DNA of 64,000 nucleotides. It comes from an uncultured Sphingomonadaceae bacterium. GTDB taxonomy: Bacteria; Pseudomonadota; Alphaproteobacteria; Sphingomonadales; Sphingomonadaceae. Location of the stretch: assembly GCA_947501695.1 (NCBI GenBank), contig CANMWO010000003.1, positions 149,001 to 213,000 of the forward strand, given 5' to 3'. Positions within the stretch are counted from its first letter, which is position 1. Every line of letters begins with the position of its first letter. This document shows, one piece after another, positions 50,396-58,822 of the stretch. The notes beneath the pieces were generated by a model that did no database searches, was not told where the DNA came from, and saw only the letters and a program-made list of their open reading frames with translations. A program made the translations under genes and the position numbers.

Positions 50396-52822
50396 ATGGA
50401 CATTAGAAATCGGAAGTCGGCGTCGAGAGTGACGGCAAGCCTGATCGCAATCACGGCGATGTCAGCACCCGTCCATGCACAAGAAAATACGGATAATGGC
50501 AATCAAATAGTATCTGCTGAGGCAGCAACGGATAACATGATCGTTGTCACTGCAAATCGCCGAGAAGCATCGCTTCAGGATACACCTTTGTCTATTTCCG
50601 CTTTCGGTGAAGATGAGCTTAAAAACCGCTCAATCACATCGATAGAACAAGTCGGTGCAATCGCGCCTGGTGTCCAGATTTCGACCTATCAGGGCGATAC
50701 GTCCATATTCATCCGTGGTATCGGCACGCCGACCATCATCGCCGGTACGGATAGCTCAACGGCGACCTATGTTGATGGCGTCTACATCAGCCGTCCCGCC
50801 GCGATCGGACCACAATTTTTTGACATCGAACGGATAGAGGTTTTGCGCGGCCCGCAGGGCACACTCTATGGTCGCAACGCAACGGGCGGGGCGGTCAATA
50901 TCGTGACCAATCGTCCGGCCGATATTCTGGAAGGCAATTTGCAACTAACGGTTGGAAATTATGACCGCTTTCGTGTCGCCGGAGCAGTGAGTGGGCCGCT
51001 AAGCGATGCTATCCTCGCGCGCTTGGCGTTCCAACTGGAAGATCGCGGCGGTTACGCGACCGTAACCCGACCAGATAATTCCACCGAGCGTGTAGAAGAT
51101 AAGGAAGACTTTTCTGTTCGCCTCACTGTGGAAGCAGATATCTCTCCCGATGCAACCTTAACCGTGAACGGTGATTATTATCGTGCCGATGACAAAGCGA
51201 ATGCCTATTTTTATGCCAGTGCGGGCTATGCCGATGAAGTTCCGGACTGGTATGGCACAAGAGAAGGCTCTCAGACCTTACCCTATTTTGCGATAAAAAA
51301 TGCAGGCCGGGTTTCCGCCGTCACTTCCAGAAATATTTTCGCTGATGTACCCTTTTTCAATGAAGTCGAAAACTGGGGACTTGGGGCGACGTTGGACTGG
51401 AATATCGCGGACTATAATCTCAAAGTAATTGGTAGCTACAGAGATACTAATCCGGTTTCGCAAAATGAATTTGATCTGTCCGACACGTTTAACAATTATG
51501 TCGGACGGGAAGAAGGTCATTGGCAGTGGAGCAGCGAGATGCAGTTGAGCTCCCCGGTGGATCAACCTTTTTCATGGATTGCTGGCGGTTATTATTTCCA
51601 AGAACGCAATGTTATCGACAATGATATTTTTGGAAATTTTTGGGAACCTATCCTCATTCAAGGGTTTACGGATCTTCAAGCCGCCGGCGTTCTGCCGCCA
51701 TTTCCGGTCGTATTCCCTGAAACGGACCTATGTTGTGAATTGCATTTAAGCGGGGAACAGGAAACAAAGGCTTGGGCGCTTTATCTGGATACGCAGTGGG
51801 ACGTATCGGATCAGTTTACGGTTCGGTTGGGTGGTCGCTATAGTGAAGAGAAACGAGACGGCCGCCAGAATTTCGATCTGGTGATGCTCCCCAACACGCG
51901 CATTGCGCCCAATACGATATTCTTTCCCAACGCGATCACCGAAGACCGTGCTGCGGCTCAACCCGATCCATTCGGTTTCATCATCGCCCCGGTCAATGGC
52001 CCGACGACATTCAGTGCCTTTACGCCCAAAATCGGCATTGATTATAAACCCAATGATGATGTGCTGCTCTATGCATCGATACAGCGCGGTTTCAAAAGCG
52101 GTGGCTATAATATCGGCAGCAGTCAGCGTGATCCGTTTGAACCGGAGAAAATCTGGTCTTACGAAATCGGCGCGCGGTCCGAGTTATTTGACCGGGCCTT
52201 GTTGCTCAATGCATCGGCATTTTGGTATGATTACACCAACCTTCAGGCACAGGATAGCGTCGGCAACCAACCCATAATTCGAAATGTAGGCAAAGCGCGG
52301 GTGCGCGGCTTTGAGGTGGAAACGGTAGCACGGCCCAGTGGTTTCTTCAGATTAGAAGGGGCTGTCACTTACGTAGATGCACAGTTTACCGAGGGGCAGC
52401 TTACAGAGTCTTTACGACCCGCGCCCCTGACACAGGTACCGGGCACTTTGCTGCGGGACCTGGATGGTTTGCGCTTGCCGCGTGCGCCGCGCTGGAAGTT
52501 CAGCGTCGCTGGTCAAGTAGACCAGCCACTGGGTGATATGGGCAATATTACGGCACGCGCGGAATATCATTGGCAGAGCAAAATATATTTCACCGTGTTC
52601 AATATCGATGCGGCGTCACAGGAAAGCTATGGCTTGCTGCGCGCAAGCCTTGGCTTCACCAGCGCTGATGAAAAATGGAGCATTCGGCTGTTCGGGGACA
52701 ATCTAACTGGTGAGACCTATTTCACCAATCAAATCCTTACAGGAACCGTCTATGGCGCAGAATTTGTGGGACCGCTTGGCGCGCCGCGGACCTATGGCAT
52801 CGATCTGGGGTTGAGTTTCTGA
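50396..52822 (+). CDS. TonB-dependent outer-membrane receptor
   Basis: An 808-residue receptor with a signal peptide ending near VHAQ (residue 29), a TonB-box-like DNMIVVTANRR, and a plug with the pattern IERIEVLRGPQGTLYGRNATGGAVNIVTN near residue 135-165. The barrel ends in Phe (GIDLGLSF). GGGAGGAAA supports the ATG at 50396. It sits between a P450 and a SnoaL-like protein, so the ligand is probably a hydrophobic organic compound rather than a metal complex (inference). Confidence 0.92.
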   Translation: MDIRNRKSASRVTASLIAITAMSAPVHAQENTDNGNQIVSAEAATDNMIVVTANRREASLQDTPLSISAFGEDELKNRSITSIEQVGAIAPGVQISTYQGDTSIFIRGIGTPTIIAGTDSSTATYVDGVYISRPAAIGPQFFDIERIEVLRGPQGTLYGRNATGGAVNIVTNRPADILEGNLQLTVGNYDRFRVAGAVSGPLSDAILARLAFQLEDRGGYATVTRPDNSTERVEDKEDFSVRLTVEADISPDATLTVNGDYYRADDKANAYFYASAGYADEVPDWYGTREGSQTLPYFAIKNAGRVSAVTSRNIFADVPFFNEVENWGLGATLDWNIADYNLKVIGSYRDTNPVSQNEFDLSDTFNNYVGREEGHWQWSSEMQLSSPVDQPFSWIAGGYYFQERNVIDNDIFGNFWEPILIQGFTDLQAAGVLPPFPVVFPETDLCCELHLSGEQETKAWALYLDTQWDVSDQFTVRLGGRYSEEKRDGRQNFDLVMLPNTRIAPNTIFFPNAITEDRAAAQPDPFGFIIAPVNGPTTFSAFTPKIGIDYKPNDDVLLYASIQRGFKSGGYNIGSSQRDPFEPEKIWSYEIGARSELFDRALLLNASAFWYDYTNLQAQDSVGNQPIIRNVGKARVRGFEVETVARPSGFFRLEGAVTYVDAQFTEGQLTESLRPAPLTQVPGTLLRDLDGLRLPRAPRWKFSVAGQVDQPLGDMGNITARAEYHWQSKIYFTVFNIDAASQESYGLLRASLGFTSADEKWSIRLFGDNLTGETYFTNQILTGTVYGAEFVGPLGAPRTYGIDLGLSF

Positions 52823-52859
52823 TGAGCAAAAGTGCCAATAAACATAATGGAGAAACGCA

Positions 52860-53255
52860 ATGATTGCCCCAATTGATGTCACCCAGAATGTCTTCGAGGC
52901 ATTTGGCGCCCATGACGTCGATACGATCGTCGAATGGCTGCATCCCGATATCCGGATCGAATTTTATGGTCCGAACATCATTCCCTATGCCGGCAATTAT
53001 AACGGCCTCGAAAAAGCGCGTGGTTTTTTTGAAACCGTTTTATCCTCGGTGGATATTCATCAGTTTGATCCAGAGGATTATATTTGTGAGGGCGACAAAG
53101 TCGTCGTTACAGGGCATCTAAGGCTCACCGCGCTTTCGACGGGTAAACTCATCGAATCTGATTTCGTCCATGTTATCACGGTGGCGGACGAAAAGTGGCT
53201 TTTGTTCAGGGACTTTATGAATACTTTCGAAGCCGTCAGCGCTTTTTCCGCTTAA
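52860..53255 (+). CDS. SnoaL-like / nuclear transport factor 2-fold protein
   Basis: A 131-residue NTF2-fold protein with TQNVFEAFGAHDVDTIVEWLHPDIRIEFYGP at the N-terminus, then a cone-shaped beta sheet with VVVTGHLRLTALSTGKLIESDFVHVITV. Family members are isomerases, cyclases, hydrolases or binders. GGAG lies before the ATG. It is the third gene of the P450-receptor unit and may act on the oxidised product. Repeat copy 11 follows 57 bp downstream. Confidence 0.82.
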   Translation: MIAPIDVTQNVFEAFGAHDVDTIVEWLHPDIRIEFYGPNIIPYAGNYNGLEKARGFFETVLSSVDIHQFDPEDYICEGDKVVVTGHLRLTALSTGKLIESDFVHVITVADEKWLLFRDFMNTFEAVSAFSA

Positions 53256-53312
53256 CCGAATTTGGGTTTCGATATTGTTTTTGACGTTGATGCTGGGGGA
53301 CAGGTGTCAATC

Positions 53313-53381
53313 CTAGTGTCCGCTGTTGGGATGAAGCAGCCACAACGCCAGTGTCCGCTTTGGGCGCAAAAGCGGACATTA
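53313..53381 (+). repeat. GTCCGC dispersed repeat, copy 11 (full unit)
   Basis: CTAGTGTCCGCTGTTGGGAT with AAGCAGCCACAACGC form a slightly diverged left half. CAGTGTCCGCTTTGGGCGC with AAAAGCGGACATTAA form a near-perfect right hairpin. It separates the SnoaL-like gene from the serine hydrolase gene. Confidence 0.9.
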
Positions 53382-53483
53382 AAGAACAAACCCTTTGACT
53401 GGCGAATTACCGCTAAAGCTCATCTTTGATGAGCATCACGAGTGGCCCAAAAAGTGTGAAATCAGCTTTAAATGCTCGGGCGG

Positions 53484-53509
53484 TTGACAGTGTATTATCT
53501 ATATAATAC
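53484..53509 (+). promoter_or_regulatory. Promoter/operator of the serine hydrolase gene
   Basis: TTGACA (53484-53489) is close to TATAAT (53502-53507), but the 12-bp spacing is too short for both to serve one sigma-70 promoter. A palindrome, GTATTAT-CTAT-ATAATAC (53492-53509), covers this region and could be an operator. Confidence 0.4.
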
Positions 53510-53537
53510 GCTTAGCTAATAATACAGGAGACGATCG

Positions 53538-54929
53538 ATGCCGCGCTTCATAACAATTATTGCTACCGCTATCTGCTTTATCGTCTTATCGGCATGCGCA
53601 ACATTGCCAGTATCTTCAAATATACGGCCTGATCAAAGGCTTGAAACCTCAACCATGACTGGCTTAGCCAAACGTATCGATGACTATCTCGCACCGCTGG
53701 CAGCGACATCGGATTTATCTGGCACCATCCGTGTAGATCGTGATGGGGAGCCGCCCATAATATTACATTATGGTTATGCGGATTGGCCAAAAGGCGCTCC
53801 ACATAATAATTCTACAAGATACAGCGCCGCATCTATAACCAAGGGTGTGACTGCGGCTACTCTGATATCTTTGGAACGGGAAGGGACGCTCTCACTGAAA
53901 GATCCGGTTGGACTGTGGCTGCCTTCTCTCGCCAATCGTCCCGACGTCACGATACTGGCGGTTCTAAGGCACCGTGCTGGCCTTCCTCGAGATTTGCCTG
54001 ACAACTTTGATCTCTCGAAAGATACTGTAGCTTCGTGGCTTTCGACACATATAGAAAAAATTCAGCCGGCTGATAAGGAAAGATACTCAAACATCGGTTA
54101 TTCTCTGCTGGCAGAAGTCATCTCGGCGGCTGAGGCAAAGCCATTCCCGCAAGTGGCCCGAGAACGTATACTAAAGCCCGCCGGAATGGGCGACAGCGTA
54201 ATTCAGTTAGAAACTGCTGATAATTTTTCTGGTGGAGCGCTTCCATATACAGCCGGTCCTGATCCAAAAGGAGTACAAACTCCAGTGCCAGCACCGCTGG
54301 AAGTCGGCAGTTCGGGACTTATTACGACATCGTCTGATCTTTCGCGTTGGGCGCGCACTTTAGCTGACGGAGCCTATCCTGAATTGTTCGTGGGTTATGA
54401 CCCACTCGGTTCTATAGATATCGGTAAGGACGACAATGGAAACTATGTTTCAGTACAAGGAACATTGCCGGGATATGTCGCCAATGCCATTGCGTGGCGC
54501 AACCGAGAATTGACGATCAGTTATGTCGGTAATCTTTTTAGCTACCCGGCATTGAACATGAGTAAGATATTACGTTCTTTGGTTAGCGAAAAACCTTTGA
54601 TACCGTTTTACACTCGACCAACTGCGGTTGAGCTGACTGCTGCGCACAAGGCTCTGGTTGGTATATACCGCCACCCTGATTTTGGAATGATTGAAATTGT
54701 TCATGATGAGGTGCGAAAAGGAATGTTCCTGAAGATGCCAGGACAGCCTGCATATTGGTCTTTTTACCTGACGCCACTTGAAGATGCAGGGCTTCATTGG
54801 CGTGCATTTGGCAACATTCTTAGAGCTCGCGACAACAGCTTCGAAGCTACCAGCCAGCGGCTCGGCCAAGACGATCGTGTACTATCCTTGACTAGTCAGG
54901 ACAGTGATACGGAAACTGTCAAGGAATAA
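53538..54929 (+). CDS. Lipoprotein serine hydrolase (beta-lactamase/class C family)
   Basis: A 463-residue envelope protein. The signal sequence ends in the lipobox VLSAC with lipidated Cys20. The serine hydrolase domain has SITK (Ser99-Lys102), YSN (Tyr183-Asn185) and HRAGLP near 146, the conserved pattern of the beta-lactamase/penicillin-binding-protein-like esterase family. A further domain of about 120 residues follows from about 355. Likely an esterase, D-aminopeptidase or amidase; a true beta-lactamase role is not indicated. The gene stands alone between repeat copies 11 and 12. Confidence 0.85.
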   Translation: MPRFITIIATAICFIVLSACATLPVSSNIRPDQRLETSTMTGLAKRIDDYLAPLAATSDLSGTIRVDRDGEPPIILHYGYADWPKGAPHNNSTRYSAASITKGVTAATLISLEREGTLSLKDPVGLWLPSLANRPDVTILAVLRHRAGLPRDLPDNFDLSKDTVASWLSTHIEKIQPADKERYSNIGYSLLAEVISAAEAKPFPQVARERILKPAGMGDSVIQLETADNFSGGALPYTAGPDPKGVQTPVPAPLEVGSSGLITTSSDLSRWARTLADGAYPELFVGYDPLGSIDIGKDDNGNYVSVQGTLPGYVANAIAWRNRELTISYVGNLFSYPALNMSKILRSLVSEKPLIPFYTRPTAVELTAAHKALVGIYRHPDFGMIEIVHDEVRKGMFLKMPGQPAYWSFYLTPLEDAGLHWRAFGNILRARDNSFEATSQRLGQDDRVLSLTSQDSDTETVKE

Positions 54930-54949
54930 GCCGCCTCAATTAGTTTCGG

Positions 54950-54981
54950 CTAGTGTCCGCTTTCGGGATATAGCGGACATT
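54950..54981 (+). repeat. GTCCGC dispersed repeat, copy 12 (single hairpin)
   Basis: CTAGTGTCCGCTTTCGGGATA then TAGCGGACATT, with the left-type loop but well-paired stems. It lies between the serine hydrolase and the convergent serine recombinase gene. Confidence 0.88.
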
Positions 54982-55013
54982 GCCAAATCACATCTACTAC
55001 TGTGGAGCCTCAG

Positions 55014-55664
55014 CTAGCCGTCCTGACAATTCCAATATCTAAACATTCGCGAAACACTTGATCGATACCACTTCCCACCAGATGCAGTCTTCAAGCCTGA
55101 TACGTTCAGTTGATCGGCAACCGCTTGCAAGTTCATTCCCGGCGCGAGTCCTAAGGCTTGAAGCCTGGGCTTAACAGACTGCGAAAATTGGACCGCTTGA
55201 TCCCGATTTATATCCGCTAGTTTTTGTCCGTGCACACCCAACTTCACACCCCGGCGCTTTGCAGCCTTCAACGCCGCTTTCGTGCGTTCACTGATCCGTC
55301 GCCCCTCTTCTTCTGCCATGGCCGCGTACACATGAAGCATGAACCTATCGGCTTGGGGTATATCAGCAGCGAGAAAATCTACCCCGCTTTCCATCAACCC
55401 ACTGATGAAGTGGACATTTCGGGCAAGCCGATCCAGTTTTGCAATCACCAATCGAGTTTTATGCTTGCGGCAATATGAGATTGCGGCTTCCAGCTTAGGG
55501 CGCTTGGATTTCTTGCCACTCTCAACCTCTATGAACTCTTCGAACGGTTCATCACCAAGCAGCATTATGATTGCGTGCCGCTGGGCCTCCAGCCCCAACC
55601 CTGATTGCCCCTGTCGCTGAGTGCTTACACGCAAGTAAGCGGCTGGCTTTGTATCGCTAGTCAT
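55014..55664 (-). CDS. Serine recombinase (resolvase/invertase family)
   Basis: A 216-residue serine recombinase. The catalytic domain starts with AAYLRVSTQRQGQSGLGLEAQ, with nucleophile Ser14 and Arg12, and carries the conserved KLDRLARN segment near 76-83 and the EEEGRRISERTKAALKAAKRRG helix near 120. A C-terminal helix-turn-helix (LQAVADQLNVSGLKTASGGKWYRSSVSRM) should bind DNA. It is the size of a resolvase/invertase or small serine integrase. It lies next to repeat copy 12 and upstream of nothing else obviously mobile; its neighbour at 55.7-56.8 kb is a protein of unknown function on the same strand. Confidence 0.9.
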   Translation of the reverse strand: MTSDTKPAAYLRVSTQRQGQSGLGLEAQRHAIIMLLGDEPFEEFIEVESGKKSKRPKLEAAISYCRKHKTRLVIAKLDRLARNVHFISGLMESGVDFLAADIPQADRFMLHVYAAMAEEEGRRISERTKAALKAAKRRGVKLGVHGQKLADINRDQAVQFSQSVKPRLQALGLAPGMNLQAVADQLNVSGLKTASGGKWYRSSVSRMFRYWNCQDG

Positions 55665-55725
55665 GCTGGAAACACAAGAGTGGGAATGTCACAGGTAAAG
55701 GTTGGTTTATGTGTTACGGATCGGC

Positions 55726-56817
55726 TCATAGATGCTCCTCCGACATTGGGTAGCGAAGCATAGCCATGCCTAATTGTATCGCTCCCTCAGCCATTGCATC
55801 TGCCGACAGCCCAAAGCCGACCATATCTGCGCGGTTTCTAATCTTGCGGCCGGTTACCCAGATTTGACGATTGGCACATAGGGAAGACTTCGAACGGAAA
55901 TACAGCTTTCGAAGCAATTGACGGGCCGTGGACTTTGGCACGGTATTTCTGAGGTAGCAGGACAAATCATCATCAATAGAAGACAGCCAATATAGATATT
56001 TCCGTCCGGATCGCGTGTTTCCGTCAAAAGCATAACGGGGAATAGACGCAATTTCATAGTCATGCCCGAAATCATCTGATTGCTGATGATCGGCTGCCCC
56101 CCCTTCTTGCCATCCATGCCAAAGCAGAGCGGTCAGGGCAGGCAATATCGTTTGGGTCCGTTTTACCGCTTCCACGCATGATGTTACCAAGTCCGGTGAA
56201 CAACCGGCAATAGAGCCCAGTACCGATATCGGATCACCGTCTGCCGGTTTGAGGTGCAAATGGTCTGAAGAGAGCCTTGCAGTGCCCATTGCATAATGAA
56301 GGGCAATCGCTCGCTGATCAATTGGAGCACTATTGTCCTGTAGCAGACTTTGTCTTTGCTTGGGAGTTGCGAAGGCCAACCTATCTCGCTCAATCTGCAA
56401 TTCTTGGTCATGTTCTATTACTGTTAGCAAATCGTCAGCGGAACGATCTTTTGGTACGCTGCAAAGCCTAGTGACGAGATATGCTGCAACGCGCCATTCA
56501 CCGCCCAATTTTGTCCGCAGCCGTTTTGACCGAGCTAGCGCAATTACAGAATCGCACAAACCAATATTAGTCAGTCCGACATCTTCCCATGCGATAATTG
56601 GCAAGCGCCTCCAGAAGCTTTTCTCATCTAATTGAATTGCAAACATTGTTGCTCGTAACGCTTGTGCCACATCGTTTCGTCTGATGGCTTTCTGAAGTAA
56701 GCTTTTTGCGATCCAGATATCAGGCAACGATGCCAGCAACTGCGTAGGCTCTTGAAATCGAGCTAGGTCTTCTGCGATCCGTTCGACCAATTCCTGGTCA
56801 CTTACAAATTTAGTCAT
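55726..56817 (-). CDS. Protein of unknown function next to the serine recombinase
   Basis: A predicted cytoplasmic protein of 363 residues, rich in helices, with no confident family. The segment SLLQKAIRRNDVAQALRATMFAIQLDEKSFWRRLPIIAWEDVGLTN (about residues 40-85) resembles the collar-type helices in the C-terminal half of RarA/MgsA-like clamp-loader relatives, where a similar LQKxIR...DVxxAL...RRLxxIAxEDIGLA pattern occurs; no ATPase motifs are present. GGGAG supports the ATG at 56817. It is transcribed toward the serine recombinase with a 61-bp gap, and the pair is bracketed by repeat copies 12 and 13. Confidence 0.65.
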   Translation of the reverse strand: MTKFVSDQELVERIAEDLARFQEPTQLLASLPDIWIAKSLLQKAIRRNDVAQALRATMFAIQLDEKSFWRRLPIIAWEDVGLTNIGLCDSVIALARSKRLRTKLGGEWRVAAYLVTRLCSVPKDRSADDLLTVIEHDQELQIERDRLAFATPKQRQSLLQDNSAPIDQRAIALHYAMGTARLSSDHLHLKPADGDPISVLGSIAGCSPDLVTSCVEAVKRTQTILPALTALLWHGWQEGGAADHQQSDDFGHDYEIASIPRYAFDGNTRSGRKYLYWLSSIDDDLSCYLRNTVPKSTARQLLRKLYFRSKSSLCANRQIWVTGRKIRNRADMVGFGLSADAMAEGAIQLGMAMLRYPMSEEHL

Positions 56818-57145
56818 ACTGCACTCCCATTGTTCCATGGGAGCAAAACAGTTTACCCCTTTAAGGGCGTAACTAGGAGCGGCTGGTAGTCAATTATTGA
56901 TACTGAAAGTTCCAAATGGATGCAGGTAATTTCACAAAATGAGGATTTGGGATCCTATCAGTTCTCATTGATAGCGTGATTGCAACTAGTGTCCGCAATA
57001 TCCCGAAAGCGGACATTAAACTTAGCAATGTTAAATCAGCTGCAGGTAATACAAGATCAAAACCACGACCATGAAAACCTTAGCTATCGGGTTGCGGACA
57101 AACATGATAGTCACTTCGCAGGGTCGCTGATCGGGAGACAGCGAA
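56818..57145. other. Gene-free stretch with repeat copy 13 and divergent promoters
   Basis: These 328 bases separate the divergent unknown protein and methyltransferase genes. The only structure I can support is repeat copy 13; no gene or clear operator is seen. Confidence 0.6.
56986..57018 (-). repeat. GTCCGC dispersed repeat, copy 13 (single hairpin, inverted)
   Basis: CTAGTGTCCGCAATATCCCG then AAAGCGGACATTA. Its loop is the reverse complement of the left-type loop, so this copy is inverted relative to most others. It lies between the unknown protein and the methyltransferase gene. Confidence 0.88.
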
Positions 57146-58207
57146 ATGACGGAGCAAGTGAACGAAGCCGAATTAGAAGCACTAGCCGGAAAAGTAATCG
57201 GTGATGTAGCCGGAGCTATGAGCCTTTTTATGTCCTATATCGGCGATCAGGCCGGGGTATACGATATTATGGATGGCGCAGGCGCGTTGACCGTGGATGA
57301 ACTCGCTGCGAAAACCGGACTCAATTCAAAATATCTATCGCAATGGTTGGGCTCAAATGCTGCGGCCGGTTATGTCACTTATCATGCTGATGAAGACCGG
57401 TTTTCATTGTCGGAAGAACAAGCCCTTATTTTTGCGAGAGAAGGACAGCCAGCCTGTATGCAAGGGTTTTTCCAATCCGTGGTTTCGCAATATGAAACAC
57501 AAGCCAAAGCAGTCGAGACTTTCAAGTCGGGCGAAGGACGGCCATGGGGTGATCATAGTGAGTGTTGTTTCTGCGGCACAGATCGCTTCTTCCGCCCCGG
57601 CTATGCTGCAAACCTGATCGACAATTGGATACCATCGCTCGGCGGGGTTGAAGAAAAGCTCAAGGCTGGAGCAAAGGTTGCGGACATTGCCTGCGGACAT
57701 GGATCATCCACAATATTGATGGCGGAAGCCTATCCAAATTCGACAATTGTCGGAATTGATTTTCATGGACCGTCTATCGAGGAAGCAAAAGCCAAGGCCA
57801 AAAAAGCAGGCGTCAGCAACGTGGAGTTCCAGGTTGCCCGGGCTCAAGACTTTGAAGGTGATGATTTCGACTTCGCATGTATTTTTGATGCACTGCATGA
57901 CATGGGAGACCCGGTTGGGGCCGCGTCACATATCAAAAAAGCGCTGCGGCCGGATGGCACTTTCATGCTCGTCGAACCGCTCGCAGGAGACAGCATGAGT
58001 GAAAACCTGCATCCACTGGGTCAAATTTTCTATGCTTTCTCAACCACGATTTGTACTCCAACATCGGTAGCGCAGGAAGTGGGCCTAGGTTTGGGTGCAC
58101 AGGCGGGTCAGAAGCGGCTGACTGAAGTGCTCAATCAAGCCGGTTTTGCGAATGTCAGTCGTGCAACGGAAACGCCGACCAATATGGTGCTTGAGGTAAC
58201 TGGCTAA
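57146..58207 (+). CDS. Class I SAM-dependent methyltransferase with N-terminal winged helix
   Basis: A 353-residue protein. Residues 20-95 form a winged-helix-like dimerisation region (LTVDELAAKTGLNSKYLSQWLGSNAAAGYV), as in Rv2258c-type and plant O-methyltransferase-like enzymes. The Rossmann methyltransferase domain has motif I VADIACGHGSST (Asp180 to Thr189), an acidic residue IVGIDFHGP after beta-2, and DALHDMGDP after motif III. It probably methylates a small molecule; the substrate is unknown. GGGAGACAGC lies upstream. The gene stands alone between repeat copies 13 and 14. Confidence 0.88.
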   Translation: MTEQVNEAELEALAGKVIGDVAGAMSLFMSYIGDQAGVYDIMDGAGALTVDELAAKTGLNSKYLSQWLGSNAAAGYVTYHADEDRFSLSEEQALIFAREGQPACMQGFFQSVVSQYETQAKAVETFKSGEGRPWGDHSECCFCGTDRFFRPGYAANLIDNWIPSLGGVEEKLKAGAKVADIACGHGSSTILMAEAYPNSTIVGIDFHGPSIEEAKAKAKKAGVSNVEFQVARAQDFEGDDFDFACIFDALHDMGDPVGAASHIKKALRPDGTFMLVEPLAGDSMSENLHPLGQIFYAFSTTICTPTSVAQEVGLGLGAQAGQKRLTEVLNQAGFANVSRATETPTNMVLEVTG

Positions 58208-58216
58208 CAGTCCCGC

Positions 58217-58251
58217 CTAGTGTCCGCTTTTGCGCCCAAAGCGGACACTAG
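58217..58251 (-). repeat. GTCCGC dispersed palindrome, copy 14 (perfect, inverted)
   Basis: CTAGTGTCCGCTTT and AAAGCGGACACTAG are perfect 14-bp arms around TGCGCCC, the reverse complement of the loop in copy 1. It lies 9 bp after the methyltransferase stop and is the right limit of the repeat-delimited region; none is seen in the island beyond it. Confidence 0.92.
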
Positions 58252-58507
58252 AAAGACCGGCTGGATGAAATAATTGACGCAATCTTGATATAGCTATGTG
58301 TCTTTCAAAACAGCCTACAAAAGCGACGTAATTTTACTCGATTTTGTGGCCATTTTTCATACTCTATGGGGTTTGGTTTTTGTTCGGTATCAAGGACAAT
58401 GTGCAATTAATTGCAAATGGGTAATTTGTGGCAATATTCCGTGGTTTTTAGTTGGCGATTTTATGATTCTGGATCGGCGTCAACGCGTGGGAGTCTATAC
58501 TGTCTAG

Positions 58508-58531
58508 AAACACTGTCTTGAGACAGTGTTT
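58508..58531. terminator. Strong perfect hairpin
   Basis: AAACACTGTCT and AGACAGTGTTT are perfect 11-bp arms around TG, followed by one more T. It resembles a weak intrinsic terminator but has no gene directly upstream, so it may be a protein-binding or recombination site. Confidence 0.45.
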
Positions 58532-58822
58532 TGGGTGCCTATTTGGGGTTGTGAATTGCCCGCCCAAATATTGTTCTTGAGAAGGTAAAATTGGACTGCT
58601 TTTACGCCTGGGCACTGGAGATTTAAGAACCCAAAACCAATCCACCAATTAAGTGGCCTAGAGAACTTTCAACCAGCCTATTTTGGCATTTGAGAGTATT
58701 TTATGCCCTTATCGGTGTTTTGCTCTTTAGGATGGGAATTTGAACGATTTATGACCAATGTCGGCTGGTAATTGAACCCTCCTCTCGCCGACAGGCCCCT
58801 GTACCACCCAAATACCCTGAAT

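Larger units (their letters stand above)
58208..58822. other. 615-bp gene-free stretch at the edge of the integrative island
   Basis: No convincing gene. Contents: repeat copy 14 at the left, a strong hairpin at 58508-58531, and a TGTCGGC/GCCGACA inverted repeat at 58759-58793 whose loop includes GGTAATTGAACCC. Base composition becomes AT-rich to the right. This is where the chromosome appears to change to island DNA; no duplicated attachment site could be recognised. Confidence 0.6.

Noticed and set aside
53538-54929. Antibiotic-resistance beta-lactamase
   Set aside because: The SxxK/YxN pattern fits the wider esterase/peptidase family, and the extra C-terminal domain and lipoprotein anchor do not suggest a true beta-lactamase.
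46902-58251. CRISPR array made of the GTCCGC repeats
   Set aside because: The intervals are 0.5-5 kb and contain whole genes, the repeats are imperfect and change orientation, and no cas gene is present.
46902-58251. Classical integron with attC sites
   Set aside because: The repeats lack the attC core sequences and no IntI-like integrase with its extra helix is seen. Only an integron-like analogy is kept as a hypothesis.
58298-58507. Small hydrophobic open reading frame
   Set aside because: No ribosome site, no family, and it ends at a hairpin in non-coding, AT-rich sequence.
58759-58815. tRNA gene suggested by a GGGTTCAA-like T-loop on the minus strand
   Set aside because: No acceptor, D or anticodon stems could be built around it.
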